Assembly (NCBI GenBank): GCA_039820545.1
Contig: JBCBPW010000022.1
Location: 1-64,000 of the forward strand
Direction: 5' to 3'
Length of the DNA stretch: 64,000 nt
Origin: JALEFZ01 sp039820545
Lineage (GTDB): Bacteria; Bacteroidota; Bacteroidia; J057
The first letter of the stretch is position 1, and each line of letters begins with the position of its first letter. Of the stretch, positions 9,901 to 18,405 are shown in pieces. Both the position numbers and the translations under genes were made by a program. A model generated the notes under the pieces. It did no database searches. It was not told the origin of the DNA and saw only the letters and a program-made list of their open reading frames with translations.

Positions 9901-10167
9901 GTCGATTTTGATCCGAGTAAAGTAATAGATGTGTATCCCAACCCGACAACTAACGAAATCAAGATACAGTTGGATGTTCCAGCGGGGACACTGATAGATT
10001 TCGGGATCTACAATGGAAACTGGGACCGCATGTCACAATATTACTGGGAGCATGACCCCACCCAGGTTACTTGTCTAGATTTGAGTAAGCTACCCTCAGG
10101 AATCTTCTTCTATGTAGTAAGATTTAATGAGACAGCAATTGGTGACAAACTGATTTTGCTCCGATAA
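6916..10167 (+). CDS. Secreted M43-like protein with a degenerate zinc site, T9SS cargo
   Basis: The start is placed at 6916, not 6820, because AGGAGG lies 8 bp before it and the product then begins with a signal peptide (MRVIFTIFIGLIGLGSSTFAQ). The 1083-residue protein resembles cytophagalysin/PAPP-A metallopeptidases (M43): it keeps the family segments GDKICDTPPDA and the Met-turn region NYMDG. However, the zinc motif HExxHxxGxxH reads HNIGHYLSLFD at residues 256-266. The catalytic Glu is Asn257, the Gly is Ser263 and the third His is Asp266. It is therefore probably not an active peptidase. A long middle part is likely beta-rich and ligand-binding. The C-terminus (VYPNPTTNEIKIQL... to KLILLR) is a type A T9SS sorting domain, which predicts export and surface anchoring or release. 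Confidence 0.88.
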   Translation: MRVIFTIFIGLIGLGSSTFAQVPLNQLDAHQYRYETNPVYRSVIDSIEQIYYRYMTSEPEYHRQTVLQIPVVVHIMHSPDDPTPLDGTSNPTDDQIRRGLQWVNMAFRNTGLFSDGPQFTNAVDPQNIRSDSLPFLNLNVDTQIEFILAKSDPNKNPTTGITRTATDLTNLAYLDACPGGGGTQDQCLKALKRWNTADYFNIWLVSSICKIKGEGCNEDGFALPEGIRQNAPQLDGLVLEVDRWGVDPYLTTRAVHNIGHYLSLFDTYLQTSGTDGCGTAQDSSCFSQGDKICDTPPDAFSGGGNCTSGWAVNSCYTDSLLPGSPYIRDVEDIFENYMDGALPGQYVCKNSFTKDQKKRMRLSVALRGGFINSPGTKEFFTDLSIVRIRHPQLVVCGSSLVPQIILRNNGNREITSFSLNIQLDGNDASDIDWEGMLYPGDTLELTGEPILGLNPNPHLFKAEIGSINDGQTDLYPADNVWEQPFTTVDANKRVTSFPYCENMEFGILPIKWTTANLDGKIGFDIMEGTGCQGATDPNRFTIRYGSGDAYNQGQTAAPFGTKDLLISPILDLTDLQNALLTFDYAHQFLGDEQSMDLRVLVLPDCDARIREIWGKSGAALETVSSITGPAIPGWRPFNCGDWDRATINLDLYTGQKVRLIFEVKLKGPYAQNFYIDNICISEDAPCEIPTAIPTQQGVYQADYTSCTDSAGWTHFIKSAGEPPISAEDLLLFSVRQPLGTSTILGPEDVTLYVTGSYGQGGHDVSYNAPYVENVQGWHVMGRYVKLTPTTQPDDSVEIRFYYDDQDFEDMRTAIEPNTLDGHERLMFYCISKETEANPSLLHINIDAPSYQEFAHTQFSFSADKGWKGNAFDQYRSATFYVSQLHAIGGGTGGYGMSYGARYPVSLKGGLRASQQGTDIVLEWATPREKRSETFEIYHGRDTANLEMIAEINAKGRSTSTSRYQLPHNVMSKGDHYYFVKMRHADGIEVLTDTIQVDFDPSKVIDVYPNPTTNEIKIQLDVPAGTLIDFGIYNGNWDRMSQYYWEHDPTQVTCLDLSKLPSGIFFYVVRFNETAIGDKLILLR

Positions 10168-10920
10168 ATATACGATTGACTCGTTTGTCCTGAATTTATT
10201 GTCATGGCAGTTGTCGTGACTATCGAGAAAAGATTTCTACAACTACTTAGGCAACTTCTAGCCCCACACAAACCCTCACTCCCTGAACGTATGACCCTCT
10301 GTATAGAGGGAGAGCATATGAATGCACACACCCATCTGGTGTATACTGTCTACTTTTTATGAATAAGACATCAGAAAGGGTAATCTCTATCTGTACAGGT
10401 AGATAGAGAAGTACATTGTGCAGGAAAATCTGTCTATTACGAGTCTTAGGAGCTGTACACAGCCTTAAATATTTTATCTACTGAAAATACCTCGAAAGGG
10501 GTAACTCACTGCAATCTTGAATTATTTTATACGTTATACTTTTTGTAGATGAAAGTTTTGGAAGGACTGGGAGACTATATAGTTTCATTTCTCCCAGAGA
10601 ATGGACAAATCAAAGTACGAATTCGTTCTATTTATTTCAGTTCTTCCCTTAGGTCCTACAAAATAAAACGGACTGATACCATGAGACATGACCTGTAAAT
10701 TCCAAATCATAAACTTAAATCGTTTCTCCACGATTTTCTTCTAGGGAATTTCAGGACTTAAATCTAATTTTCGGAGAAAATAGTGGAAATCTTACATCAG
10801 ATTTTCGCCCAAAAAAGGTTCTACAACATTTTTTTCTTTAGATAGGGGGCGTTTTCCCGCTAGCTTGTTGTAGGATATAAGAGCAGGAAGCTTGATGGAT
10901 TAAATTTTTTCCCTGGCGCT
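10168..10920. other. Intergenic region upstream of the SprB-repeat gene
   Basis: About 750 bp, AT-rich, with no credible gene. It contains two clear hairpins: CCCTCT-gtat-AGAGGG at 10295-10310 and a perfect 9-bp stem TCTCTATCT/AGATAGAGA at 10384-10409. Neither has a T run. The short string GAAAGGG(G)TAA occurs twice. A promoter for the following large gene is expected here but I cannot fix its position. Confidence 0.55.
10295..10409. repeat. Pair of perfect hairpins
   Basis: A 6-bp stem with a GTAT loop (10295-10310) and a 9-bp stem with loop GTACAGGT (10384-10409), 130-240 bp after the M43-like gene. They may be RNA-processing or 3'-end structures. Neither is a classical terminator, because no T run follows. 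Confidence 0.5.
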
Positions 10921-13900
10921 ATGTATAGAAGCTTTACCGTCTTGAAATCGCTACTTGTACCAGCATTTTTCATTCTTTTGTTCGTTCTTTCTCCTTCTCA
11001 AAAAGCCCATGCTTCCCACGTTATGGGAGCAGATCTTACATATGAGTGTTTGGGAGGGGAGACTTACAAGATTCGGCTGACCCTTTATCGAAATTGTGAA
11101 GGTTCAGCCCTGAGTGACAAACTGCAAATTGCTTTTTCATCAGATTCCTGTGGGATTCCTCTGGTGTTTGACTCTGTGGCGAGGGTCAATATCATCGATG
11201 TATCCCCCCTTTGCCCAGCCTCCCAGCCGCTGAGTAATTGTATCAATCCCTCCAATCCTTTTCCAGGAGTGGAGGAGCATAGCTATGAATTGGATTATAC
11301 CCTACCTACGCAATGTCCTGACTGGAAGGTAGCTTGGTCTATTTGCTGTCGCAATCCGAGTGTGACCAACTCAATTATTCCCACTTTCAGTTCTACACGT
11401 ATCTATGTAGAAGCGACAATCAATAACCTCGACGTCACCTGCAACAGTTCACCGACCTTTATACAGCGGCCTGTGACCTATATATGTAGTGGTCAGCCTG
11501 TCCAATTTAATGGGGGAGCCACAGAACCCGACGGAGACTCTCTGACCTTTGAGCTGGTTGATCCTCTCGATGGTCCCTATGGTGGTGCCATCGTACCTGT
11601 ACCTTACGAGTCGGGTTTCAATGAATTTTATCCCCTCACGACCTCTCCCATCAATACTTTTAACTTTGACAATAGTTCAGGTCAATTTTCTTTTACCCCT
11701 CAAGGTCAGCAATCAGGTATCGTGGCAGTACTCGTCAAAGAATATCGTGAAGGAAAGTGCATCGGATCTACAATGAGAGACATGCAATGGGTGGTCACCA
11801 ACTGCTTTAACCAGACGCCCATCATCAATCCACCCAATAATATCTCTGGTGCCCAGTTTACGGGAAATACCTTCTCTGTGTGTGCAGGAAATACGCTTTC
11901 CTTCAACCTGACGGCCTTAGACCTTGACCCTGGCAATGTCCTGACCATCACAGAAAACATCGCCCAAGCCATCCCAGGAGCTACAGTCATTTATCCTCAA
12001 GGAGCCAATCCTTCGGTCATTACGTTTGACTGGCCTACCTCCCTAAGTGATACAGGCAACTACTTCATTAGCTTCAATGTCAGAGACAATGGCTGTCCGA
12101 CAGAGGGCGAACAATCCGTAGGATACAACATCATCGTGCAAGAAGGGGAAGTACTTCCTCCACAGGTCATTACGTATTGTCCTTCGACGGTAGACTCGAT
12201 TCAACTCTTGCCTACCAGTACAGGCCCTGGAACCTATACATGGACGCCTAGCTTGGGACTTTCTGATTCTTCTATTAGAGACCCTTTCCTGACACTACCT
12301 CCATCGGGTATCGCTTCTCCTACGGTCATCTATCAAGCTCCTGGAGCAGGGGTATGTCCCATACTTGAGCCATTTGAAATCATACCAGAAGGGACTATTG
12401 CGATTCCCAATGATACATTGACGATTTGCCAAGGGGATACGGTTCAATTACAGACCTCATTTGATATTTTGGGACCTCCTGTATTCTACGCAGTCCTTTG
12501 GTCTCCTGCGATCGATATTTCTAATCCCTCTGTGGACAGTCCATTTGTATATCCCACAACGACGACGCTCTACAATGTCAGCTTAGTCACAACCGGTTGT
12601 ACCTACGATGCAGATGTACTGGTTCAAGTCGATGTGCCTCCTGCATTAGATCCCATCCCCGATCAAAACCTCTGTTTCGGAGATTCTGTCCAACTGAATG
12701 TCACAGGTACCGGCCTAGCCAATGCAACCTATGGCTGGACACCTGTCTTAGGTTTGAGCGATCCGACCTCTCCCTCCCCTATGGTCTCACCTACAACTAC
12801 GACGACCTTCTCTGTGCGTGCAACCAATCAATGTGGTGTAGATACTGCCAGCACAACGGTCAATGTATTCTCTCCTTTACAGCTTTCGCTAGGGAAGACG
12901 GATATAGACTGTAATGGAGCGGCAAACGGGACGATTACAGCTGTTACCTTTGGAGGAAGCAATAGTGGGCGCGTATACATCTGGCCTACAGGCGTCACAC
13001 AAAACACGGATACAAGCGCGGTCAACTTAGGTCCTGGGACCTACAGCGTCATGGTTGCAGATGATGCAGGATGTATGGTAGAAGACAGCATCACCATCAC
13101 AGAGCCTAGCCCTCTTACTTTGGCACCTGCCAATGTGATAGATGTCAATTGTTTTGGAGAGACGACTGGATCTGTCACCCTTAGCGCAACAGGGGGTACG
13201 CCAGGCTATGAATATTCTAGGGATAATGTGACTTTCTTCAGTTCTCCTACCTTCATCAATCTTGCAGCAGGAACGTATGATTTTCAGGTAAGAGATCAAA
13301 ACGGCTGTGTCACCACCTTATCCAATGTTCTTATTCAGCAACCTGCTTCTCCCGTGACGGCGACGGTGCTCAACAGCGTCCTAGCCAACTGTACGTCTGG
13401 TGGAGAGTTTTTGATAGGGGCTTCAGGAGGTACAGGGGTATACCAATGGTCGCTGGATGGAGGAGCAAATTTTCAGGACAGTGGACGATTTGTCAATCTC
13501 CAACCTGGATTCTATCAGATTCTCGTGCGGGATGCTTCTGGCTGCGAGACGACCCTCAATGACAGCATACGCGAAACTTCTGATCCCGTAGCTACCATTG
13601 ATTCTTTGGCCAATGTATCCTGCTTCGGTGATACCAATGGCGTCGTACGCTTGACGATCTCGGAGGGTCAACCTCCCTATTCGCTTTTATTTGATAATGT
13701 AGCGACATCAGACACCTTCTTTGATACCTTGGCGGCGGGTTATCACTTCTTCCAAGTAACCGATCAAAATACGTGTAAATACGCCGTGGTATTCTTTATT
13801 GATGAACCTGACTCCCTGTATGGAATTGTGGCCAACTCCGCAAATGTTTCCTGCCCTGGAGGCAATGATGGGAGTTTGCTCCTTCAAGGCTTTGGTGGGA

Positions 13901-15735
13901 CGCCACCCTATCGATATGCGATCGACAATGGTCCTTTTACCACAGATAGCCTGTTTACAGGACTTACTGCCAAAAACTACATCTTAGAGGTCTTGGATGC
14001 CAATGATTGCTTGTTCACCTTTGGCGCAGACATTAGTGAGAGCAACTTACTAGAATTGCTGGTCACGCCGACCAACATTGCCTGTGCGGGCGAACAAAAT
14101 GGAGAACTGCTGGTGGCGGGTGTAGGCGGTAGCCCAGCCTATGCTTATTCGATTAATGGGTCTTCTTTCGTAAATGATACCCTTTTCCAAGGACTAGGAG
14201 CTGGAAGCTACCAGATGGTCGTGGAGGATCGAGAAGGTTGTCGCGACACTGTCAACACAAATATCATCGAGCCCTCGCCCTTGAGTGTGGCCCTTTCGAG
14301 CCAAGAAGATGCCGATTGCTTCGGTGCGAGTAGTGGATCGGTGACGCTGGTTGGAGCAGGAGGTACTGCTCCCTATTCCTTCTCGGAAGATCTCACCAAC
14401 TTCACCCAAGATCCCGTCAGGACGGGCCTACGCGCAGGCACATATACCTTCCTTATCCAAGATGATAGAGGTTGTTTAGCAGAGGTACAGGCTACCATTG
14501 ATCAGCCAGAGCCGCTATCAGGTGTGATCGATGCGGAGGATGTGACCTGTTTCGAGGCAAATGACGGAAGAGGCGTTGCCAATATGCAAGGAGGGACGAC
14601 CCCTTATGCCTACCTATGGTCCAACGGCGCCAGCACACGAGAGGTCAACAATCTCCCACCAGGAAACCCCTGGGTACTAATCACCGATGCCAATGGCTGT
14701 CAGCTCTCTCTCAGTACCGAGATATCAGAGCCTCCCGCATTGTCCATCGACTCTAGTCAGGTGCAGCCTGCTTCTTGCTTTGGATCGAGTGATGGCTTCC
14801 TACAAATATATACCTCTGGTGGTGTACCTCCCTACAGATATAACTGGAGCAATGGAGCTACAGATTCCATCTTGCTCAATCTTCCCGCAGGCGATTACAT
14901 CGGTACATTGATCGACCAAAACGGCTGCGAAGAACGCGACACATTGACGGTCAACCAACCGCCTGAGATCGTGATCGAAGTCACGGATCAGAAGGATGCA
15001 TTCTGTGGATTGGCCAACGGTGAAGTCACCGTGGAGGCGACAGGCGGAGCTGAGTCCTTCTCATACATCTGGTCTAATGGGCAGATAGGACCTACGGCTA
15101 TCGAACTCATGGGAGGGCCTTCTGTACCTCCATACGAGGTCATCGCGACTGATACCACGGGTTGCTCCAACTCCTTATCGGTGACCTTGGAGATCGGAGG
15201 TGAGCCCACGGCAGCCTTTGAAACCAATTATACGCCGCAGGATACCATCCCATTGATCGGAAACAACGTGCAGTTGATCAATCTGTCTGTCGATGCAACC
15301 GACTACCTTTGGGCATTTGGAGATGGTAATTTCTCTAATGAAGAGAATCCCACACATATCTACGAGGAATCAGGCAGCTACACCATCGAGTTGGTAGCTT
15401 ATGATCCTTTGTTCTTGTGTCCTGATACAGCCTACCTTACCCTATTCTTGGTACCCCCAGGTATCATCTACGTGCCTAATGTCTTCACACCCAACGGTGA
15501 CAATCGCAACGATGACTTCTTCGCAGTAGGGATTCAAGTGGCGAGCTTCCAATTGGATATCTACGATCGCTGGGGACGTTTACTCAAGACGCTATTTGCA
15601 CTAGAGGATTACTGGGATGGGACCAATAAAAATAATAACCCCGTCCAAGAAGGTGTTTATGTATGGAAGATGCGTGCCACTCTCAATGATGGCTCTCGGG
15701 TAGATAAAGTGGGTACTGTGACCCTGGTTAGATAA
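10921..15735 (+). CDS. Giant SprB-repeat surface protein with type B T9SS C-terminus
   Basis: 1604 residues with a signal peptide (cleavage near KAHAS) and then SHVMGADLTYEC, an N-terminal module common in Bacteroidota gliding-associated proteins. Ig-like regions follow to about residue 655. About ten SprB-type repeats occupy roughly 660-1425, each opening with a Cys-Phe-Gly or similar motif (VNCFGETTGSVTL, ADCFGASSGSVTL, ASCFGSSDGFLQI), then a GG-TPPY turn and a LxAGxYxxxVxDxxGC end. A PKD domain (FGDGNFSNEENPTHIYEESG) lies at about 1430-1510. The last 90 residues (VPNVFTPNGDNRNDDF ... YDRWGRLL ... PVQEGVYVWK) are the gliding-motility-associated CHU_C domain, i.e. a type B T9SS signal. By analogy with SprB it is a mobile or fixed surface adhesin; no gld/spr genes are adjacent. 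Confidence 0.93.
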   Translation: MYRSFTVLKSLLVPAFFILLFVLSPSQKAHASHVMGADLTYECLGGETYKIRLTLYRNCEGSALSDKLQIAFSSDSCGIPLVFDSVARVNIIDVSPLCPASQPLSNCINPSNPFPGVEEHSYELDYTLPTQCPDWKVAWSICCRNPSVTNSIIPTFSSTRIYVEATINNLDVTCNSSPTFIQRPVTYICSGQPVQFNGGATEPDGDSLTFELVDPLDGPYGGAIVPVPYESGFNEFYPLTTSPINTFNFDNSSGQFSFTPQGQQSGIVAVLVKEYREGKCIGSTMRDMQWVVTNCFNQTPIINPPNNISGAQFTGNTFSVCAGNTLSFNLTALDLDPGNVLTITENIAQAIPGATVIYPQGANPSVITFDWPTSLSDTGNYFISFNVRDNGCPTEGEQSVGYNIIVQEGEVLPPQVITYCPSTVDSIQLLPTSTGPGTYTWTPSLGLSDSSIRDPFLTLPPSGIASPTVIYQAPGAGVCPILEPFEIIPEGTIAIPNDTLTICQGDTVQLQTSFDILGPPVFYAVLWSPAIDISNPSVDSPFVYPTTTTLYNVSLVTTGCTYDADVLVQVDVPPALDPIPDQNLCFGDSVQLNVTGTGLANATYGWTPVLGLSDPTSPSPMVSPTTTTTFSVRATNQCGVDTASTTVNVFSPLQLSLGKTDIDCNGAANGTITAVTFGGSNSGRVYIWPTGVTQNTDTSAVNLGPGTYSVMVADDAGCMVEDSITITEPSPLTLAPANVIDVNCFGETTGSVTLSATGGTPGYEYSRDNVTFFSSPTFINLAAGTYDFQVRDQNGCVTTLSNVLIQQPASPVTATVLNSVLANCTSGGEFLIGASGGTGVYQWSLDGGANFQDSGRFVNLQPGFYQILVRDASGCETTLNDSIRETSDPVATIDSLANVSCFGDTNGVVRLTISEGQPPYSLLFDNVATSDTFFDTLAAGYHFFQVTDQNTCKYAVVFFIDEPDSLYGIVANSANVSCPGGNDGSLLLQGFGGTPPYRYAIDNGPFTTDSLFTGLTAKNYILEVLDANDCLFTFGADISESNLLELLVTPTNIACAGEQNGELLVAGVGGSPAYAYSINGSSFVNDTLFQGLGAGSYQMVVEDREGCRDTVNTNIIEPSPLSVALSSQEDADCFGASSGSVTLVGAGGTAPYSFSEDLTNFTQDPVRTGLRAGTYTFLIQDDRGCLAEVQATIDQPEPLSGVIDAEDVTCFEANDGRGVANMQGGTTPYAYLWSNGASTREVNNLPPGNPWVLITDANGCQLSLSTEISEPPALSIDSSQVQPASCFGSSDGFLQIYTSGGVPPYRYNWSNGATDSILLNLPAGDYIGTLIDQNGCEERDTLTVNQPPEIVIEVTDQKDAFCGLANGEVTVEATGGAESFSYIWSNGQIGPTAIELMGGPSVPPYEVIATDTTGCSNSLSVTLEIGGEPTAAFETNYTPQDTIPLIGNNVQLINLSVDATDYLWAFGDGNFSNEENPTHIYEESGSYTIELVAYDPLFLCPDTAYLTLFLVPPGIIYVPNVFTPNGDNRNDDFFAVGIQVASFQLDIYDRWGRLLKTLFALEDYWDGTNKNNNPVQEGVYVWKMRATLNDGSRVDKVGTVTLVR

Positions 15736-15758
15736 GATATTCAAATATATACGATGAC

Positions 15759-15790
15759 ATGCCCTGACTTTGGTTGGGGCATTTTCGTTT
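15759..15790 (+). terminator. Probable terminator of the SprB-repeat gene
   Basis: ATGCCC at 15759-15764 pairs with GGGCAT at 15777-15782, followed by TTTCGTTT. The stem is short and the T run is interrupted. Confidence 0.5.
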
Positions 15791-15966
15791 CCATTCTATG
15801 CCCTATTTTCCATCTTCTTCGCTTTCTTTTAAAGTCCATTTGGCATTCAGAGAGATATACGCGAATTTTGCCTGTCATTTACAGGCAGAGATTGAAAGCT
15901 TTCTTCTTATTCTTACAGGAAGCACTTTGCATACTGTCTTCCATTTTACCAGCGAGGAGGAGTGAG

Positions 15967-17028
15967 ATGTCAGATCAGCAGTTAACGAAACATTACGGGA
16001 ATCCAGAGGATCGGGAAAACTTTGATGAGGATTCCTTGTATGATCACTATACGCTTAGAGCAAGTGCGGGACAAAAGCCGCTTAGGGTAGATAAATTTCT
16101 CTCCAACCTCTTACCATTCACTACGCGATCCAAAATCAAAAATGCTTCCCAGACAGGTTCGATCACAGTCAATGGTAAGCAGGTCAAGGTATCTTATAAG
16201 GTGCGCTCCAATGACGAAGTCAAAATCATGCTCCCCTACCCTCCCAGTCCTAAACTGACGGCGGAAGAAATGGAGCTGGACATCCGCTATGAGGATGATG
16301 ACTTGATCGTGGTACACAAACCTGCTGGGATGGTCTGTCATCCCTCGCTAGGACATCGAACAGGTACCCTGATTCATGGTTTGCTCTGGCATTTTGAGCA
16401 TTTGCCCCTCCCTCCGACACAGCAAGAACATCAACGTCCAGGTCTAGTCCACAGACTAGATAGAGATACAACAGGCTTGATGGTCATCGCAAAGACTGAG
16501 TTCAGCATGGCACATCTAGGCAAGCAGTTTTATGACCGAACCACAGGTAGACGCTATCAGGCACTGGTATGGGGAGATGTGCTGGAAGACGAAGGAACGA
16601 TCGTAGGACACGTAGGGCGCCACCCTTCCAATAGGAAAATTTTTGCTACCTATACAGATGGCAGTGTGGGTAAACATGCAGTTACCCACTACAAAGTACT
16701 AGAGCGCTTCGGCATTGCGACGCTTGTAGAATGTCGACTAGAGACGGGAAGAACCCATCAGATTCGTGTCCACATGAAGCATCTGGGACACACGATGTTT
16801 CAAGACCGAGAGTATGGAGGCGATCGTCAGCTCAAAGGTCCCCAGGTCAAGAAGTTCCAGCAATTTCTCCAAAATTGTTTCCAGTTGTTGCCACGTCAAG
16901 GCTTACACGCCAAGACTCTGGCCTTTGATCACCCGACGCTGGGCGAGCGCATGACATTTGACAGTGACCTCCCCGAGGATATGCAAGCCTGTGTAGACAA
17001 GATGCGTCACTGGGCGAAGTTTCATTGA
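15967..17028 (+). CDS. rluD: 23S rRNA pseudouridine synthase, RluD/RluA family
   Basis: The start is placed at 15967, where a GGAGGAG sequence lies just upstream. The longer frame from 15754 would add 71 residues that do not fit the family and overlap the previous gene's terminator. The 353-residue product has an N-terminal S4 RNA-binding domain (about 37-85, PLRVDKFLSNLLP). The RluA catalytic domain carries the motif HRLDRDTTG at 162-170; Asp165 is the catalytic nucleophile. The later segments RRYQALVWG and ETGRTHQIRVHMKHLGH are also typical. It should isomerise uridines in helix 69 of 23S rRNA if it is the true RluD; closely related RluA-family members act on other sites. A hairpin TGCCTGT/ACAGGCA near 15868 lies in the leader. 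Confidence 0.9.
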   Translation: MSDQQLTKHYGNPEDRENFDEDSLYDHYTLRASAGQKPLRVDKFLSNLLPFTTRSKIKNASQTGSITVNGKQVKVSYKVRSNDEVKIMLPYPPSPKLTAEEMELDIRYEDDDLIVVHKPAGMVCHPSLGHRTGTLIHGLLWHFEHLPLPPTQQEHQRPGLVHRLDRDTTGLMVIAKTEFSMAHLGKQFYDRTTGRRYQALVWGDVLEDEGTIVGHVGRHPSNRKIFATYTDGSVGKHAVTHYKVLERFGIATLVECRLETGRTHQIRVHMKHLGHTMFQDREYGGDRQLKGPQVKKFQQFLQNCFQLLPRQGLHAKTLAFDHPTLGERMTFDSDLPEDMQACVDKMRHWAKFH

Positions 17029-17083
17029 GGATACCGATCCATGACACCCTCAGCATATGCCGTTTTTTTACATAGAAAAAAGA

Positions 17084-17728
17084 TCATTCCTCTCCCTTTC
17101 TACTCAAGAGGTAAGAGTATACTACGGGAATACATGTCATGAGTAATGTAGCAGGGAGGAAGAAATAAAAATAGATTTTCGCAGGTAAGAAGACATAGAG
17201 TACAACCAAAATCACAGTGGTTCCTACCCATATTTTTCCACCTAGCCGATGCGTCTTTCGCCACACATCTTCAGACTCTAAAGTCCAGGGTGTCCGAATC
17301 CCGATGAAATAATTGGGTTTGATTTTACCAAAATAATTTCCTGTAGCACCCAATAAGAATAGTACAGGCAATATAATCCAGTCTATAGGTGTCGTGACAT
17401 TTCCTAGCCAAATATTGATCAATCCGATAAAAAGTGTCAGGTGAAATATTCCATAAATCACTTGCAGCCGTCCGACAGTTTGACTGTACTCAGGTCTACG
17501 ACGCTTAGGGTCAATGACAGGCAGCACCCAAAATAAAAGCTGTAAGCTCCAGCCCAAGCCAGCTATAATGGGAAGGTGCGTCACTTTATCGCCAAATCGA
17601 TCGGGTTCCATGCGGATGTTCCAATGAACGGGAATTCGCTCGGGAATTTGATCCCAAAACAGCCACATCAAGATCATGGGGACGGTAGATAAAATGACAA
17701 TGAGGGAGTAGTGATAGGATCGCTTCAT
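17084..17728 (-). CDS. sdpI: SdpI-family membrane protein (DUF1648 + SdpI)
   Basis: The start is placed at 17728, where ATGA overlaps the stop of the ArsR-type gene by 4 bp, a sign of translational coupling. The longer frame from 17764 lies inside that gene. The 214-residue product has about six membrane segments. DUF1648 comes first (IPERIPVHWN and PDRFGDK), then the SdpI domain signature GNYFGKIKPNYFIGIRTPWT and VWRKTHRLGGK. In Bacillus, SdpI gives immunity to the SdpC toxin and titrates the repressor SdpR at the membrane. No SdpC-like toxin gene is visible here, so the role may be general envelope-stress sensing (inference). Confidence 0.87.
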   Translation of the reverse strand: MKRSYHYSLIVILSTVPMILMWLFWDQIPERIPVHWNIRMEPDRFGDKVTHLPIIAGLGWSLQLLFWVLPVIDPKRRRPEYSQTVGRLQVIYGIFHLTLFIGLINIWLGNVTTPIDWIILPVLFLLGATGNYFGKIKPNYFIGIRTPWTLESEDVWRKTHRLGGKIWVGTTVILVVLYVFLPAKIYFYFFLPATLLMTCIPVVYSYLLSRKGEE

Positions 17729-17994
17729 GATTCGGGTTGTTGTTGTTGGAGATCCATGATCCAAGTGATCAAATCATCAAGGACAGAGGTATTGATGGAA
17801 TAATAGACGTACTGGCCCTTCTTTTGAGAGCTTACAAGATCTGCCTGTCTCAGTAAATCCAAATGATGGGAAATGCTAGGTTTTTGCATATCAAATGCAC
17901 TGGCGATCTCACCTGCCGTCAGGTCACCACTTTTGAGCATCTCCAATATCTGGCGACGGCTAGGGTCTTTTAGGGCTTTGAATAATTTGTCCAA
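17725..17994 (-). CDS. sdpR: ArsR-family autorepressor (SdpR-like)
   Basis: An 89-residue winged-helix protein. The frame opens with TTG; no in-frame ATG or GTG precedes it before a stop, and the first internal Met would cut into the HTH, so TTG is the likely start. The sequence DPSRRQILEMLKSGDLTAGE, then DMQKPSISHHLDLLRQADLV (recognition helix) and GQYVYYSI (wing) is typical of SdpR/ArsR repressors. No metal-binding Cys pair (CxC) is present, which supports the SdpR type over a metal sensor. It is coupled to sdpI by an ATGA overlap, and a palindromic operator lies 7 bp before the start codon. Confidence 0.88.
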   Translation of the reverse strand: MDKLFKALKDPSRRQILEMLKSGDLTAGEIASAFDMQKPSISHHLDLLRQADLVSSQKKGQYVYYSINTSVLDDLITWIMDLQQQQPES

Positions 17995-18000
17995 GGTGAG

Positions 18001-18026
18001 TATTTAGATATTTGCCTAAATATCTC
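18001..18026 (-). promoter_or_regulatory. Probable SdpR operator
   Basis: Two nested perfect inverted repeats: AGATATTT-GCCT-AAATATCT (18006-18025) and TATTTAG...CTAAATA (18001-18022). It lies just upstream of the TTG start codon, where a bound repressor would block transcription or its start. The AT-rich palindrome suits an ArsR-family dimer. Confidence 0.65.
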
Positions 18027-18049
18027 TACGTATATTATGGGCTTTAGTT

Positions 18050-18080
18050 CAAAAAAAAGACGCCGAATGAATCAGCGTCT
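18050..18080 (-). terminator. Intrinsic terminator after the small HTH gene
   Basis: On the minus strand AGACGC...GCGTCT (6 bp, 11-nt loop) is followed by eight T residues. It separates the small HTH gene from the sdpRI pair. Confidence 0.8.
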
Positions 18081-18153
18081 GTTTGGATTATGTGATACAC
18101 ACACATGGTAAAGGGGTGTTCTTTTCCCCTTGTAAGGGACGAGGTCGCCCTTT

Positions 18154-18405
18154 TTAGGATAAAGATTTTTCACGTACCATGGCACGTGCTTTCTCCAAAA
18201 TTGTTGTATCGTCGAGGTGGACCATTCCTCCATCAGGTCCTGGCTCTACATGTATCCCAGTAGAGTCACCATTTTCAAAATCCGTTGCACCAAAATAATT
18301 ACGTACAGTCTGTACAGGGAGGTTAAGATCATTGGCGATCACGCGCATACTGCCTTTGGGTAAGCTATGCTTGAGTCGGCGCAATTCATTAAATGTTAGC
18401 GTCAT
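18154..18405 (-). CDS. Small HTH DNA-binding protein (Bacteroidota type)
   Basis: 83 residues. MTLTFNELRRLKHSLPKGSM is followed by a helix-turn-helix-like stretch (RVIANDLNLPVQTVRNYFGA), then an acidic, Gly-rich linker (HVEPGPDGGMVHLDDT) and a short C-terminal helix. I recall similar short proteins widely in Bacteroidota, but I cannot name a characterised member. Its own terminator and a long upstream gap suggest a single-gene transcript, perhaps highly expressed. DNA binding is inferred from the HTH pattern only. Confidence 0.72.
   Translation of the reverse strand: MTLTFNELRRLKHSLPKGSMRVIANDLNLPVQTVRNYFGATDFENGDSTGIHVEPGPDGGMVHLDDTTILEKARAMVREKSLS

Noticed and set aside
12900..15200. Regular repeats that could suggest a CRISPR array or tandem DNA repeat
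   Set aside because: The regularity is at the protein level (SprB repeats); the DNA units differ in sequence and length and lie inside one open frame.
17034..17075. Terminator between rluD and sdpI (CATATG followed by T7)
   Set aside because: The stem (GCATATGC) is too short to call with confidence, although the T run is real.
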